Source: Mesonia ostreae (GTDB lineage: Bacteria; Bacteroidota; Bacteroidia; Flavobacteriales; Flavobacteriaceae). Taken from it: DNA of 64,000 bases. Below are positions 9,269 to 18,232 of the stretch, piece by piece. How positions within the stretch are numbered: position 1 is the first letter of the stretch; each line of letters starts with the position of its first letter. The translations under genes and the position numbers were made by a program. The notes beneath the pieces were generated by a model that was not told the DNA's origin, did no database searches, and saw nothing but the letters and a program-made list of their open reading frames with translations. The DNA is taken from positions 62,001 to 126,000 of the forward strand of contig NZ_JAVRBG010000005.1 in the NCBI RefSeq assembly GCF_031845265.1. The letters are read 5' to 3'.

Positions 9269-9276
9269 TACTTTTG
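9269..9276 (+). promoter_or_regulatory. promoter -7 box TACTTTTG
   Basis: Perfect TAnnTTTG match 15 bp before the helicase start codon, implying a very short leader. Confidence 0.6.
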
Positions 9277-9291
9277 CAAAAAATTGATTGA

Positions 9292-10653
9292 ATGAGTTCT
9301 TTTGAAGATTTAAAATTATCTAAGCAATTAGGCTACGCCATTGAAGATTTGGGCTTTTCCCAACCTACGCCTATACAAGAGGAAGCTTTTCCTGTGATTA
9401 GATCTGGGAGAGATGTGGTTGGAATCGCACAAACTGGTACCGGAAAAACTTTGGCTTATATGTTGCCATTGCTACAAGATTTAAAATTTTCTAAGCAAAT
9501 AAATCCGCGTGTTTTAGTTATGGTTCCCACGCGAGAACTTGTGATCCAAGTGGTAGATGAGATCAATAAATTTGCGAAATACCTCAATTTACGTGTTTTA
9601 GGAATTTATGGGGGCGTCAATATGAATCCGCAAAAAGAAATTCTTCTACAAGGTTGTGATATTGTGGTGGCCACACCCGGTAGACTTTATGATCTCGCTT
9701 TAGGAAGAGCAATTCAGTTTAAATCGATTAAGAAATTAGTGATTGATGAGGTCGATGTGATGCTCGATTTAGGTTTTAGATTTCAGCTAAAAAATATATT
9801 TGAGTTGCTACCCGTAAAAAGACAAAACATCATGTTTTCGGCGACTATGACTGAAGATGTCGATGCACTTATGGATGATTATTTTGTGAGTCCGCATCGT
9901 ATTGCCATCGCTTTAAGTGGAACACCGCTAGATAATATTTCACAAACGGTGTATGCTGTACCTAATTTCTACACCAAACTTAATTTACTCACGCAGCTAT
10001 TAGAGGACAAGGAAAATTTTCAAAAAGTATTGATTTTTGTTCCTAATAAGAAGAGTGCAGATAGAGCTTATGATGCCTTAAAAGAAGTCTTTCCAGATGA
10101 GGTTTGTGTCATTCATTCCAACAAAACTCAAAATTACAGGATACGATCTATTCGTCAATTTGATGAAGGCGACAATCGTATTTTGGTCACTACCGATGTG
10201 ATGGCACGCGGACTCGATTTAAACGAGATTTCGCACGTTATTAATATCGATACCCCAAAATATGCCGAAAATTATATGCACCGTATCGGAAGAACGGGTA
10301 GGGCAGAGAAAGAGGGACGTTCTATTTTATTGTTTACGGAGAAAGAAAAAGATAACAAAGAGGCGATTGAAACTTTAATGGATTATCAAATCCCTGTGGA
10401 AACACTTCCGGACACGGTAGAAATTAGTAAACAGCTTATTCCTGAAGAAAGACCTGTTATTAAAGAACATAACAATCCTCATAAAATTTCTGAAGGAGAC
10501 GAACCTGGCGCTAGTTTTCACGAAAAAAAGGAGAAAAATAAAAAAACCAATCAAGGAGGTTCTTATAAAAGAGAGATTGCCAAAAAGTATAAAAAACCCA
10601 AAACGAGAGGAGATAAAAATTACAATAAACACAACAAAAATAAACGTAAGTAA
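9292..10653 (+). CDS. DEAD-box RNA helicase (RhlE/CshA-like)
   Basis: A 453-residue ATP-dependent RNA helicase. The Q motif is FSQPTPIQEEAF, Walker A is AQTGTGKT, motif Ib PTREL, motif II is DEVD rather than DEAD, motif III SAT, and motif VI HRIGRTGR. The last 70 residues are Lys/Asn-rich and probably form an RNA-binding tail. The reading frame ends in TAATG, overlapping the next start by one base. A role in ribosome assembly or cold adaptation is likely from the family, not shown directly. Confidence 0.93.
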   Translation: MSSFEDLKLSKQLGYAIEDLGFSQPTPIQEEAFPVIRSGRDVVGIAQTGTGKTLAYMLPLLQDLKFSKQINPRVLVMVPTRELVIQVVDEINKFAKYLNLRVLGIYGGVNMNPQKEILLQGCDIVVATPGRLYDLALGRAIQFKSIKKLVIDEVDVMLDLGFRFQLKNIFELLPVKRQNIMFSATMTEDVDALMDDYFVSPHRIAIALSGTPLDNISQTVYAVPNFYTKLNLLTQLLEDKENFQKVLIFVPNKKSADRAYDALKEVFPDEVCVIHSNKTQNYRIRSIRQFDEGDNRILVTTDVMARGLDLNEISHVINIDTPKYAENYMHRIGRTGRAEKEGRSILLFTEKEKDNKEAIETLMDYQIPVETLPDTVEISKQLIPEERPVIKEHNNPHKISEGDEPGASFHEKKEKNKKTNQGGSYKREIAKKYKKPKTRGDKNYNKHNKNKRK

Positions 10654-10883
10654 TGGAATCACAGCCTAACAATCCGTTGCATGGCGTAAAATTAGCCGAA
10701 ATTGTAGAATTCTTAGTCGATCATTATGGCTGGGAAGAATTATGGAGACGAATTCGCATCAATTGTTTTCAATCGAATCCTTCGGTAAAATCTAGTCTTA
10801 AATTTTTACGACGTACGCCTTGGGCTCGTGAAAAAGTGGAATATCTATACTTAAAGACTATCAAGAAAACTTCCAAAAAGTAA
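10653..10883 (+). CDS. VF530-family (DUF2132) DNA-binding protein
   Basis: A 76-residue protein matching the VF530 family throughout: NNPLHGVKLAEIVEFLVDHYGWEEL, then RIRINCFQSNPSVKSSLKFLRRTPWAREKVE. A representative from Vibrio has a helical fold reported to bind double-stranded DNA. Its ATG overlaps the stop codon of the DEAD-box helicase, so the two are translationally coupled, which hints at a nucleic-acid-related partnership. Confidence 0.9.
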   Translation: MESQPNNPLHGVKLAEIVEFLVDHYGWEELWRRIRINCFQSNPSVKSSLKFLRRTPWAREKVEYLYLKTIKKTSKK

Positions 10884-10908
10884 AAAAATCCGCGGAAGCG
10901 AAATCAAC

Positions 10909-11720
10909 CTATTTCGTCTTCTTCATAAAATCTAGAATCTCATCATACCGCTTACTCCAAGGCCAGAAATATTGAATGACCATTGGTACGTGTTTTTTGT
11001 TTAAAACAATAGGTTTTAGCTGTGGCTGAAATGCTTTTAGCTTTGTATAAAAATTTTGATTCGCTTTGATGATAGAAGCGTAAGATTTGCTTCCCCAATA
11101 CATCAAAACCAGAGGTGTTTTTCATCAATATAAGTAATGGGTGATGCTTTTTTCCAAGTATCAGGATTTTTCGTCCAAGTGCTTAGGTAATGATTTTCGC
11201 TCGTTGGCGGAAATTTTTGCAGGTACGAATACATATCTAGGCCCGCAGCATCATTTAGAATAATTCCGGCGATATCTTTTTTATCAATTCCGTGACTAGA
11301 ATCCATTGTCGCCAAAGCGACGAGATGTCCGCCAGCGGAATGCCCCTTCACATAGATTTGCTGGGGATCTCCACCATAATTCTTTATATTATTCTTGATC
11401 CATAAAATGCTTTTCGCTATGTCTTGCGTCATCTGTCTATAATCAGCTTCTGGACTCAAGGTATACTCTGAAATTACTGTCACCACTCCTTTCTTGGCAA
11501 AATTTCTTCCTAGAAAACCATAAGTTTCTTTTTTCCCGCTGTCCCAATTTCCGCCGTGAACAAATAGGAGTACAGGCAGAGGTTTCGTTTTCTTCTTGGG
11601 AACAAAAATATTGGAGGTTAGCTCTTTGGGAGCAGTGGTGTAGGGAATGTCTTTGTGTTTTTTCACCGCACAACTAGAAAATAAAAGTGAAATACTTAGG
11701 AGAATAAGAAATATGCGCAT
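10909..11720 (-). pseudogene. alpha/beta hydrolase lipoprotein (BD-FAE-like) with single-base frameshift
   Basis: The first reading frame (11720-11103) encodes a lipoprotein signal ending in LLFSSC, the oxyanion motif FVHGGNW and the nucleophile elbow KGHSAGGH, then runs out at YIDEKHLWF. The second frame (from about 11122 to 10909) continues the same protein: in the -1 frame the junction reads IDEKTPLVLMYWGSKSY and ends with the expected C-terminus. GATGAAAAACACC (about 11117-11128) has five A; six would restore 270 residues. The catalytic His would sit in the shifted part (KKHVPMV). It is either a recent pseudogene or a homopolymer sequencing error. Confidence 0.85.
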
Positions 11721-11807
11721 CGATGAAAGTTGATGTTAGAAAGTTAAAATTCTAATAGGTAAATATAGGATAAAAGCGTATCTTTTTTCTCTACGAAAAA
11801 TTAAAGT

Positions 11808-12293
11808 ATGTCCGTACTTTCCAAAATAGCACTCGGCGGAGGTTGCCATTGGTGTACTGAAGCCGTATTCCAATCCTTAAAAGGGGTAGAGGAAGTAAAA
11901 CAAGGTTTTGTCGCTTCAGAAGCAGAACATAGTAGCTTTTCTGAAGCCGTAATTGTTCATTTCTATCCTAGAGAAATTTCATTATTCCAATTAATCGAAG
12001 TGCATTTAATGACGCATCAAAGTAGTTCATTACATAGTATGCGTTATAAATATAGGTCTGCAATTTATACATTTGATGCCCTGCAAGAAGAACGTGCAAA
12101 ACTCTACTTGACTGAATTTAAAAAAGGGAATTCTAAGATTATTACAGAGGTATTGGCGTTTAAAGAATTTAAGGCCAGCCGAGAAGAAATACAAAATTAC
12201 TATTTAAAAGGTTCTCAAAAACCATTTTGCACACGCTATATTTCTCCTAAACTAAAAAGTTTAGAAAAGAATTTTAAAGATTTATTAGCTTAG
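11808..12293 (+). CDS. MsrA-family peptide-methionine sulfoxide reductase, divergent
   Basis: A 161-residue protein with the MsrA nucleophile motif as GGGCHWCTEAVF (family GCFWG-x-E) and the late motif YRSAIYTFD. The stretch that is normally HDPTQ-x-NRQGxDxGTQYRS reads THQSSSLHSMRYKYRSAIY, so the conserved Asp and Gln are missing. It therefore belongs to the MsrA fold but is an outlying member whose activity should not be assumed. It stands alone between an inverted hydrolase gene and a membrane-protein gene. Confidence 0.75.
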   Translation: MSVLSKIALGGGCHWCTEAVFQSLKGVEEVKQGFVASEAEHSSFSEAVIVHFYPREISLFQLIEVHLMTHQSSSLHSMRYKYRSAIYTFDALQEERAKLYLTEFKKGNSKIITEVLAFKEFKASREEIQNYYLKGSQKPFCTRYISPKLKSLEKNFKDLLA

Positions 12294-12428
12294 AAGATTC
12301 TTGTTTTTTTTGGATCAAAACTTTCGTTATATTCATTTCATCCTAACCTATGTACAACTCAGCAGTTTTAATTCTTTACGGAAAGCTTTTTTACTGAATT
12401 TTGAATGAATACTTAAAATTTCATTCAG

Positions 12429-13076
12429 ATGGAAAAAACAATACAAATCTTAATTTACATCCATGCCGCTTTTGGAGGAATTGCTTTACTGGCAGGAGGT
12501 ATTTCCTTGTTAGCTGAAAAAGGAAAGACGGTTCATAAAAAATCGGGTTTATTATTTTACTACGCAATGATGATTTCGGGATTACTCGCTATGTTTGTCG
12601 CGGTATTGCCCAATCATGAAAGTCCGTTTCTATTTTCGGTAGGAATTTATAGCTTATATTTTGTAATTATGGGCAAAAGAGCCGTGAGTTATAAAACCAA
12701 TCAATCTAATCTTAGCTTAGACCGGTTCATTTCTCTCATAATGATATTTACAGGTTTCCTCATGATATTCTTAGGACCTCTACTTAACAATACGATAAAT
12801 CCCGTCTTAGTGGTTTTTGGAAGCTTAGGTATTATACTCTCTACGAAAGATATGATCGTATTTAGAAAACCCAATGCATTAAAAAAAGTATGGTTAAAGC
12901 TACATTTAAGTAAAATGTTGGGAGGTTATATTTCGGCTACGACCGCATTTGTAGTTGTAAATGAGTATTTTCCTAATGTATATGCTTGGTTTGTTCCCAG
13001 TATTGTTGGTGGATTTATAATTGCGTATTGGATTCGGAAGATCAATAATAAGACGCAGACTAGTAAAATAATGTAG
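12429..13076 (+). CDS. multi-pass membrane protein, possibly DUF2306-like
   Basis: A 215-residue protein with about six or seven hydrophobic segments. IHAAFGGIALLAGGISLLAEKGKTVHKKSGLLFYYAMM near the N-terminus pairs a membrane histidine with a loop HKKSG, the pattern of the DUF2306 group of predicted membrane proteins. The HLSKMLGGYISATTAF segment near residue 160 is similar in style. No catalytic motif is seen and function is unknown. It appears monocistronic. Confidence 0.6.
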   Translation: MEKTIQILIYIHAAFGGIALLAGGISLLAEKGKTVHKKSGLLFYYAMMISGLLAMFVAVLPNHESPFLFSVGIYSLYFVIMGKRAVSYKTNQSNLSLDRFISLIMIFTGFLMIFLGPLLNNTINPVLVVFGSLGIILSTKDMIVFRKPNALKKVWLKLHLSKMLGGYISATTAFVVVNEYFPNVYAWFVPSIVGGFIIAYWIRKINNKTQTSKIM

Positions 13077-13403
13077 CAAAGTTTACTTGATATGCATTTA
13101 TTACAACTTTCAAATAAGTACTGTATACTTAACGCACTTCACAAAAAGCCGTGAATTAATAAGAATCAAGTTATAGACTGGATTTTTTATTTAGTATGCC
13201 ATCAAAACAAGTAGAAGTTCGGGTCTTTTTTAATAGTTTTCTAGTGAAAAAAGTTTCTTTTCGTTCTAAAGCTAGATTTTTTCGTAGCAAAACCTGATTA
13301 ACTTAAAAACATTTTTAAAACGTAAAAACTCCTGTTTATAGGACTTAAGATAAATTAATGTCTTTTTTTAACGGATGGATTAAAATTTTGTTTAAAATAA
13401 TTG
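13077..13403. other. gene-free stretch upstream of the cold-shock gene
   Basis: About 330 AT-rich bases with no supportable reading frame. No tRNA, riboswitch or transposon remnant was recognised. Confidence 0.5.
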
Positions 13404-13419
13404 ATCCTAATGGTAGGAT
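13404..13419. promoter_or_regulatory. perfect inverted repeat upstream of the csp promoter
   Basis: ATCCTA-ATGG-TAGGAT lies 17 bp before the csp -7 box, where a -33 element or an operator would sit. A regulator-binding site is possible; chance occurrence cannot be excluded. Confidence 0.35.
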
Positions 13420-13435
13420 TACTAAAAATTAAACT

Positions 13436-13443
13436 TATATTTG
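13436..13443 (+). promoter_or_regulatory. promoter -7 box TATATTTG for csp
   Basis: Perfect TAnnTTTG match 35 bp before the csp start codon, giving a leader of about 28 nt. Confidence 0.65.
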
Positions 13444-13478
13444 TCGATAATAAATAACAATTTTTTAATTACATTACA

Positions 13479-13670
13479 ATGAATAAAGGAACAGTAAAAT
13501 TCTTCAACGACACTAAAGGTTTTGGATTTATCACAGAAGAAGGTGCAGACAAAGATCATTTTGTACACGTATCAGGATTAATCGATGAAATTCGTGAAGG
13601 TGACGAAGTAGAATTTGATTTACAAGAAGGAAATAAAGGTTTAAATGCAGTAAACGTAAGAGTTCTGTAA
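13479..13670 (+). CDS. cold-shock protein, CspA family
   Basis: A 63-residue single OB-fold protein that binds single-stranded RNA and DNA. RNP1 is KGFGFITEE and RNP2 is HFVHVSGL (family VFVHxSA). The N-terminus NKGTVKFFNDTKGFGFI is canonical. It has a consensus promoter and a strong terminator, so it is a monocistronic unit. DEAD-box helicases, the usual functional partners in cold adaptation, are encoded 2.8 kb upstream and 1.5 kb downstream. Confidence 0.97.
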   Translation: MNKGTVKFFNDTKGFGFITEEGADKDHFVHVSGLIDEIREGDEVEFDLQEGNKGLNAVNVRVL

Positions 13671-13697
13671 TATATATCTCTTTAAGACACAAGTAAG

Positions 13698-13725
13698 GCC
13701 TATCTTTTTTAAGATAGGCTTTTTT
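13698..13725 (+). terminator. terminator after csp
   Basis: A 9-bp perfect stem GCCTATCTT/AAGATAGGC with a TTTT loop and six T downstream. Confidence 0.92.
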
Positions 13726-13944
13726 CATTTTAATTTCAAATCAACTAAAACCTATTCTTTCCTCAAAAATTTAACTTCACAACCCTTACTTTCTGTCCAT
13801 TTATGTTCCATTTCACTCTAAACTAGAAATCCTGATGAAATCACTCTTGGTATTGCTGAATGCAATAACCCAGCAGAATAAAAATAAGAGCAAATATTTT
13901 ATAAAGCCTGATGAAATTTTTCTTTTTGCCTTAATTTTTACTAG

Positions 13945-13952
13945 TATATTTG
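13945..13952 (+). promoter_or_regulatory. promoter -7 box TATATTTG for the phospholipase gene
   Basis: Perfect TAnnTTTG match with a TTTG -33 candidate at 13925-13928. The 220 bases between the csp terminator and this promoter hold no gene that I can support. Confidence 0.65.
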
Positions 13953-14028
13953 CGTCCTGTACATTCGAATTTTCTTAAGAGATGGAATGTACTTAGCTTC
14001 ATTAATTATTTTTCAATTTTTCCTATGT

Positions 14029-14886
14029 ATGAAATTTAACAACTGTTTTACTACCTTCTTCTTTAGCGTCTTTTTCTCAGTAGTAATATTTTCCTCTTCG
14101 GTTTCTGCACAGAAGGCATTTACCAGACAGGAAATCAATGATTCTATTCAAGAATTACCTTATTTTTCTAATCATTTAGATAATTATTTTATTACTGGAG
14201 TTCCTACTAACCAATCTATTGATCGTGCTTCTGCAAATGCCAAATACCAAATCAGTTTTAAGCAAATATTGTCTAAAGAATCATTGCCTTATGATACGTA
14301 TTTGATCCTTACCTATACTCAAAAAGCCTTTTGGAATATTTATGAAGATTCTTTTCCTTTTAGAGATCTTAACTTTCATCCTACCATTAGTTTGGGGAAG
14401 TTTGTTTATAAGAAAAATGATGAACTCGCAGGAATTGCGACATTATCTTTTGAACATGAATCGAATGGACGAGACAGTATTTTCTCAAGAAGTTGGAACC
14501 GCTTAAGCTTAGGCTATACTACTAATATTTTTAAAAATACGACTGCCAGCTTTAAAGCTTGGCTTCCTTTCGCTTATGAAGAAGGAAATCCAGATTTGTT
14601 AGATTATGTAGGATTGGCAGAAATAAAGATTTCTCATGAGCTCATTCATGATAAATTGAGCTTTGCCGTAATGGCGCGCAAAGGATTAAATTTTAAAAAC
14701 GGAGCTTTACGCTCTCGAATTTATTACAATCCATTTAAACGAAATATCGCTAATCAATACATTATGTTGGAATGGTATCTAGGACAAGCCGAAAGCTTGC
14801 TTGATTACCAACAATCTCAAAGTATGATCAGGATAGGTTATGTCATCAAAAGTAATGAATTTAACTGGTTTAGAGGAAAAAAATAG
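14029..14886 (+). CDS. pldA: outer membrane phospholipase A (OMPLA)
   Basis: A 285-residue outer membrane beta-barrel phospholipase of the PF02253 family. After a signal peptide (ending near SSSVSAQ) the catalytic strand reads FEHESNGRDS followed by SRSWNRL. This places His143, Ser145 and Asn157 in the His-Ser-Asn triad, each one residue from the E. coli OMPLA numbering (142, 144, 156). A longer frame begins at ATG 13987 (14 extra residues), but the typical lysine-led signal peptide starts at 14029. Expected to hydrolyse misplaced phospholipids in the outer leaflet. Confidence 0.93.
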   Translation: MKFNNCFTTFFFSVFFSVVIFSSSVSAQKAFTRQEINDSIQELPYFSNHLDNYFITGVPTNQSIDRASANAKYQISFKQILSKESLPYDTYLILTYTQKAFWNIYEDSFPFRDLNFHPTISLGKFVYKKNDELAGIATLSFEHESNGRDSIFSRSWNRLSLGYTTNIFKNTTASFKAWLPFAYEEGNPDLLDYVGLAEIKISHELIHDKLSFAVMARKGLNFKNGALRSRIYYNPFKRNIANQYIMLEWYLGQAESLLDYQQSQSMIRIGYVIKSNEFNWFRGKK

Positions 14887-15150
14887 AATGTTGTAGCTAG
14901 AGACCCAACTTAATAACCAAAAACGAGCTTAAAGTAACTTCCTCGTACTATATTATATAATGTGTTTTGATTTTGATAAGGCTCAAGATGAATTTATACT
15001 TTAAAAAAAAACCGCTCTTGGTGCTTGACTGTTTTATAAAAAGTATCCTCTTAGATCTAATTCAGTTTTCTTAGAAACACTTCTATCTTATATCTGATTA
15101 ATATTAGTAAGAACAAACCTATTTCATAGTATTTGCGGTAAAAGTGTGGT

Positions 15151-15158
15151 TATCTTTG
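15151..15158 (+). promoter_or_regulatory. promoter -7 box TATCTTTG for the tandem helicase genes
   Basis: Perfect TAnnTTTG match with TTTG at 15131-15134 as -33 candidate. It lies downstream of an in-frame GTG at 15144, ruling out that longer start. Confidence 0.65.
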
Positions 15159-15173
15159 CACAAAATAAAAAAT

Positions 15174-16517
15174 ATGTCCAAACAGTTTTCAGCATTAGGA
15201 ATTAAGGAAGAAATTCAGAAGAGCTTAGCCGAATTACAAATTTCTGTACCTACAGATATTCAGAAAAAAACAATTCCCCTAGTTTTAAATCAGAAAGAAG
15301 ACCTGGTTGTCTTAGCAAAAACAGGAACAGGAAAAACGGCCGCTTTTGGATTGCCTTTAATTCAATTGATAGATGTTGAAAATACGAGTTTACAAGGATT
15401 AATATTAGCTCCTACAAGAGAATTAGGTCAGCAAATTTATGAGAACTTAGTTTCTTTTTCTTCTACAAGTCCGCAAATACAAATCGCATCTGTATGTGGC
15501 GGAATTCCTATAAAACCACAAATAGAACGTTTAAAAAACACTACACATATCGTGGTCGCTACTCCAGGTCGTCTCATTGATTTGATAAAACGCAATGCGA
15601 TAAATATAAAAAGTCTAGACTATTTCGTGCTAGATGAAGCTGATGAAATGCTGAGTGCTTTAAAGGAAGAAGTAGAGCTAATCATTAAAGAGATTCCGAA
15701 ATCAAGAAGAACCTTTTTGTTTACTGCAACGCTGCCAGGATATATTAAACAATTGGTTCAAAATTATATGTCCAAACATGTGGTGCATATAGAAGCCGAT
15801 ATGCAAACGCTAGGTCACCAAGGAATAGATCATAGATACGTAGTCGTAGATCCTATAGAAAAGCTAGAGGTTTTACTTCATTTTTTAAGTACTAAAGAGG
15901 GAGAACGCGGCATTATATTCTGTAAAACTAAAGCTGCGGTGAATAAATTAGCCAAAAAGTTAGCGATCAACAAGTTTTCTTCGGGAGCCATCCATGGAAG
16001 TTTAGCACAACCTATTCGAGACCGAATTATGGGACAGTTTAGGGAAGGTCATATAGATATTTTGGTAGCTACAGATTTAGCTGCTAGAGGTATTGATGTG
16101 AAAGAAATTTCTTATGTGGTTAATTATCATCTGCCAGATACTTATGAGGCTTACGTTCATAGAAGTGGAAGAACGGCTAGGGCAGGAGCAAAGGGATTTT
16201 CATTAAGTATTATTCAAGACGAAGAAATAGAAGATATTCCTGAGTTTGAGAATGAGTTGGGACTGGTTTTTAAAGAATTTAAGAAAGCAGATCCACAAAG
16301 CATCGAAGAAAATAATGCTTTGTTATGGGCTAAGAAAATTTTTAAAACCAAACCTAATCGCGAGGTTTCTGAAGATTTTAAAGAAAAGATAAAGACCGTC
16401 TTTCATCATTTAACCAAAGACGAACTCGTAGAAAAAGTATTGGCGAATTATTTGGCACAAACCAAAACTTCAATTTCCACTTCAGAAGAATCTAAAAAGA
16501 AAAAAAAGAACTTTTAG
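15174..16517 (+). CDS. DEAD-box RNA helicase, first of a tandem pair
   Basis: A 447-residue helicase from ATG 15174. Motifs in order: Q motif ISVPTDIQKKTIP, Walker A AKTGTGKT, PTRELG, DEAD within FVLDEADEML, TAT in place of SAT, motif V ATDLAARGIDV and motif VI HRSGRTARAG. A short Lys-rich tail follows a helical C-terminal extension. The stop is one base before the ATG of a second helicase, so the two are co-transcribed and likely coupled. It is closest in style to CshA/DeaD-type proteins. Confidence 0.92.
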   Translation: MSKQFSALGIKEEIQKSLAELQISVPTDIQKKTIPLVLNQKEDLVVLAKTGTGKTAAFGLPLIQLIDVENTSLQGLILAPTRELGQQIYENLVSFSSTSPQIQIASVCGGIPIKPQIERLKNTTHIVVATPGRLIDLIKRNAINIKSLDYFVLDEADEMLSALKEEVELIIKEIPKSRRTFLFTATLPGYIKQLVQNYMSKHVVHIEADMQTLGHQGIDHRYVVVDPIEKLEVLLHFLSTKEGERGIIFCKTKAAVNKLAKKLAINKFSSGAIHGSLAQPIRDRIMGQFREGHIDILVATDLAARGIDVKEISYVVNYHLPDTYEAYVHRSGRTARAGAKGFSLSIIQDEEIEDIPEFENELGLVFKEFKKADPQSIEENNALLWAKKIFKTKPNREVSEDFKEKIKTVFHHLTKDELVEKVLANYLAQTKTSISTSEESKKKKKNF

Positions 16518-16518
16518 T

Positions 16519-17832
16519 ATGGCAAATTATATGAAAACTCAGCAGGAAATTTTAGAAAAATTAAATATTCATGAATTAAACTCTATGCAAGAAGAAGCGG
16601 TTTCTGTGATTGAAACCACAAAGAATACTATTTTATTATCTCCCACAGGAACAGGAAAAACCTTGGCTTTTTTGTTGCCTTTAATCAATACTTTAGATCC
16701 TGAATCTACAGAAATACAAGCTTTAATTTTGGTACCTTCAAGAGAATTGGCCATTCAAATTGAGCAAGTAATACGCTCTATGGGTTCTGGTTATAAGGTT
16801 AATGCCGTTTATGGTGGCAGACCTATGTCTAAAGATAAAATAGAACTCAAGCACAATCCAGCAATTTTAATAGGAACACCCGGAAGAATTTTAGATCACT
16901 TTAATAGTGATCGCTTTTCAAAAGCGACTATTAAAACACTTATTCTAGATGAATTTGATAAATCTCTAGAAGATGGTTTTGAGGATGAAATGAAGGGGAT
17001 TATAAATGAATTGCCAAGTCTTAAAAAACGTATTCTTACTTCGGCAACTCACGGAGTGACTGTTCCAAAATTTGTGCAATTGGACAAACCAAAAACTATC
17101 AACTATTTAAAAGAAAAAATAAGTTCTAAATTAGCGCTTAAAACTGTGATTTCTCCAGATAAAAATAAGTTGGAAACTTTGTTAGAATTGCTTCAGCATA
17201 TAGGTCGTGAGCCTGGAATTATTTTTTGTAACTTAAAAGAAAGCATCTCTCAAGTAAGCTCTTTTCTTCAACGAAATAAAGTGAATCATGAGTGTTTTTT
17301 TGGCGGGATGGAGCAAAAAGATAGAGAGCGAGCTTTAATTAAATTTAGAAACGGAACTTGCCAAGTATTAATAGCTACAGATTTGGCTGCAAGAGGTATT
17401 GATATTCCTGAAATGAAGTATATTATTCATTACGAATTGCCACGACTCGAAGAAGAATTTACTCATAGAAACGGAAGAACAGCAAGAGTAAATTCAAAAG
17501 GAACTGCTTATGTTCTAAAATGGAAAGACCAAGCATTGCCCGAATTTATTAAAGGCAGTGCCCAAATTAACATTTCTAAGAAAGCACCTCAAAAAGCTCA
17601 GTACTGGGAAACTTTATTTATTTCTGGCGGAAGAAAAGATAAAATTTCTAAGGGAGATGTTGCGGGTTTATTCTTTAAACAAGGCGGACTTCATAAAGAT
17701 CAATTAGGCACTATTGAGCTAAAGCAAGATTGTACGTTTGTAGCTGTTCCTCTAAATATTGCTGAGGAGTTGATAGAGAAACTCAACAATACAAGATTAA
17801 AGAAAAAGAAAGTTAGAATTTCTATTCTTTAA
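16519..17832 (+). CDS. DEAD-box-like RNA helicase with DEFD motif II, second of the pair
   Basis: A 437-residue paralogue of the preceding gene. Walker A is SPTGTGKT, motif II is DEFD (ILDEFDKSLEDGF), motif III TSATHG, motif V ATDLAARGIDI and motif VI HRNGRTAR. The C-terminal 90 residues (from about QYWETLFISGGRKDKISKGD) look like the DbpA RNA-binding domain, which in DbpA recognises 23S rRNA helix 92. A DbpA-type role in 50S assembly is thus plausible. The DEFD substitution is conservative in position, keeping both acidic residues that coordinate Mg-ATP. Confidence 0.88.
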   Translation: MANYMKTQQEILEKLNIHELNSMQEEAVSVIETTKNTILLSPTGTGKTLAFLLPLINTLDPESTEIQALILVPSRELAIQIEQVIRSMGSGYKVNAVYGGRPMSKDKIELKHNPAILIGTPGRILDHFNSDRFSKATIKTLILDEFDKSLEDGFEDEMKGIINELPSLKKRILTSATHGVTVPKFVQLDKPKTINYLKEKISSKLALKTVISPDKNKLETLLELLQHIGREPGIIFCNLKESISQVSSFLQRNKVNHECFFGGMEQKDRERALIKFRNGTCQVLIATDLAARGIDIPEMKYIIHYELPRLEEEFTHRNGRTARVNSKGTAYVLKWKDQALPEFIKGSAQINISKKAPQKAQYWETLFISGGRKDKISKGDVAGLFFKQGGLHKDQLGTIELKQDCTFVAVPLNIAEELIEKLNNTRLKKKKVRISIL

Positions 17833-18232
17833 GAATCCTTGGTTGTCTGGATTGTAAATTGAGAAGTTTTTAGTATAACAATTGTTCTTAGTATAAGATT
17901 TCTTTCGCTTCGCTTCGAAAATTTCACTCTGGCCGAGATTTAAATGAGGGTATCTCTCTTGTTAAATTTCAGAAAAACCTAAAGCTAATACTATTTATGT
18001 ATATCCGTTATAATTTCTAAAATTGATTTTTCTCTTATTGAACTTAATAAAAAAAAATGTATCTCGACTCTGCTCCATGTGACATCATAACTTAATTTAA
18101 TCAAATTGCACATTAAACAGATATACAATAAGGTTTTCAACCTTCACTTAATTTCAGAAAAAAATCGTCTTGACAGAATATACTATCTTTTGAATAGAAT
18201 AAGGGCTATATTCGCACTTTAAAATTTTATCT
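17833..18232. other. gene-free interval before the zinc-ribbon SDR
   Basis: Four hundred AT-rich bases with no supportable frame. Bases 18061-18085 (TCTCGACTCTGCTCC) look like a fragment of the TGAGCGGAGTCGA palindrome seen at 62.4 kb. A weak promoter box TATATTCG lies at 18207-18214, 19 bp before the next start codon. Confidence 0.5.

Noticed and set aside
11117..11128. Programmed -1 frameshift in the hydrolase gene
   Set aside because: The run is only GAAAAAC, there is no downstream pseudoknot or stem that I can see, and such hydrolases are normally single frames; indel or error is simpler.
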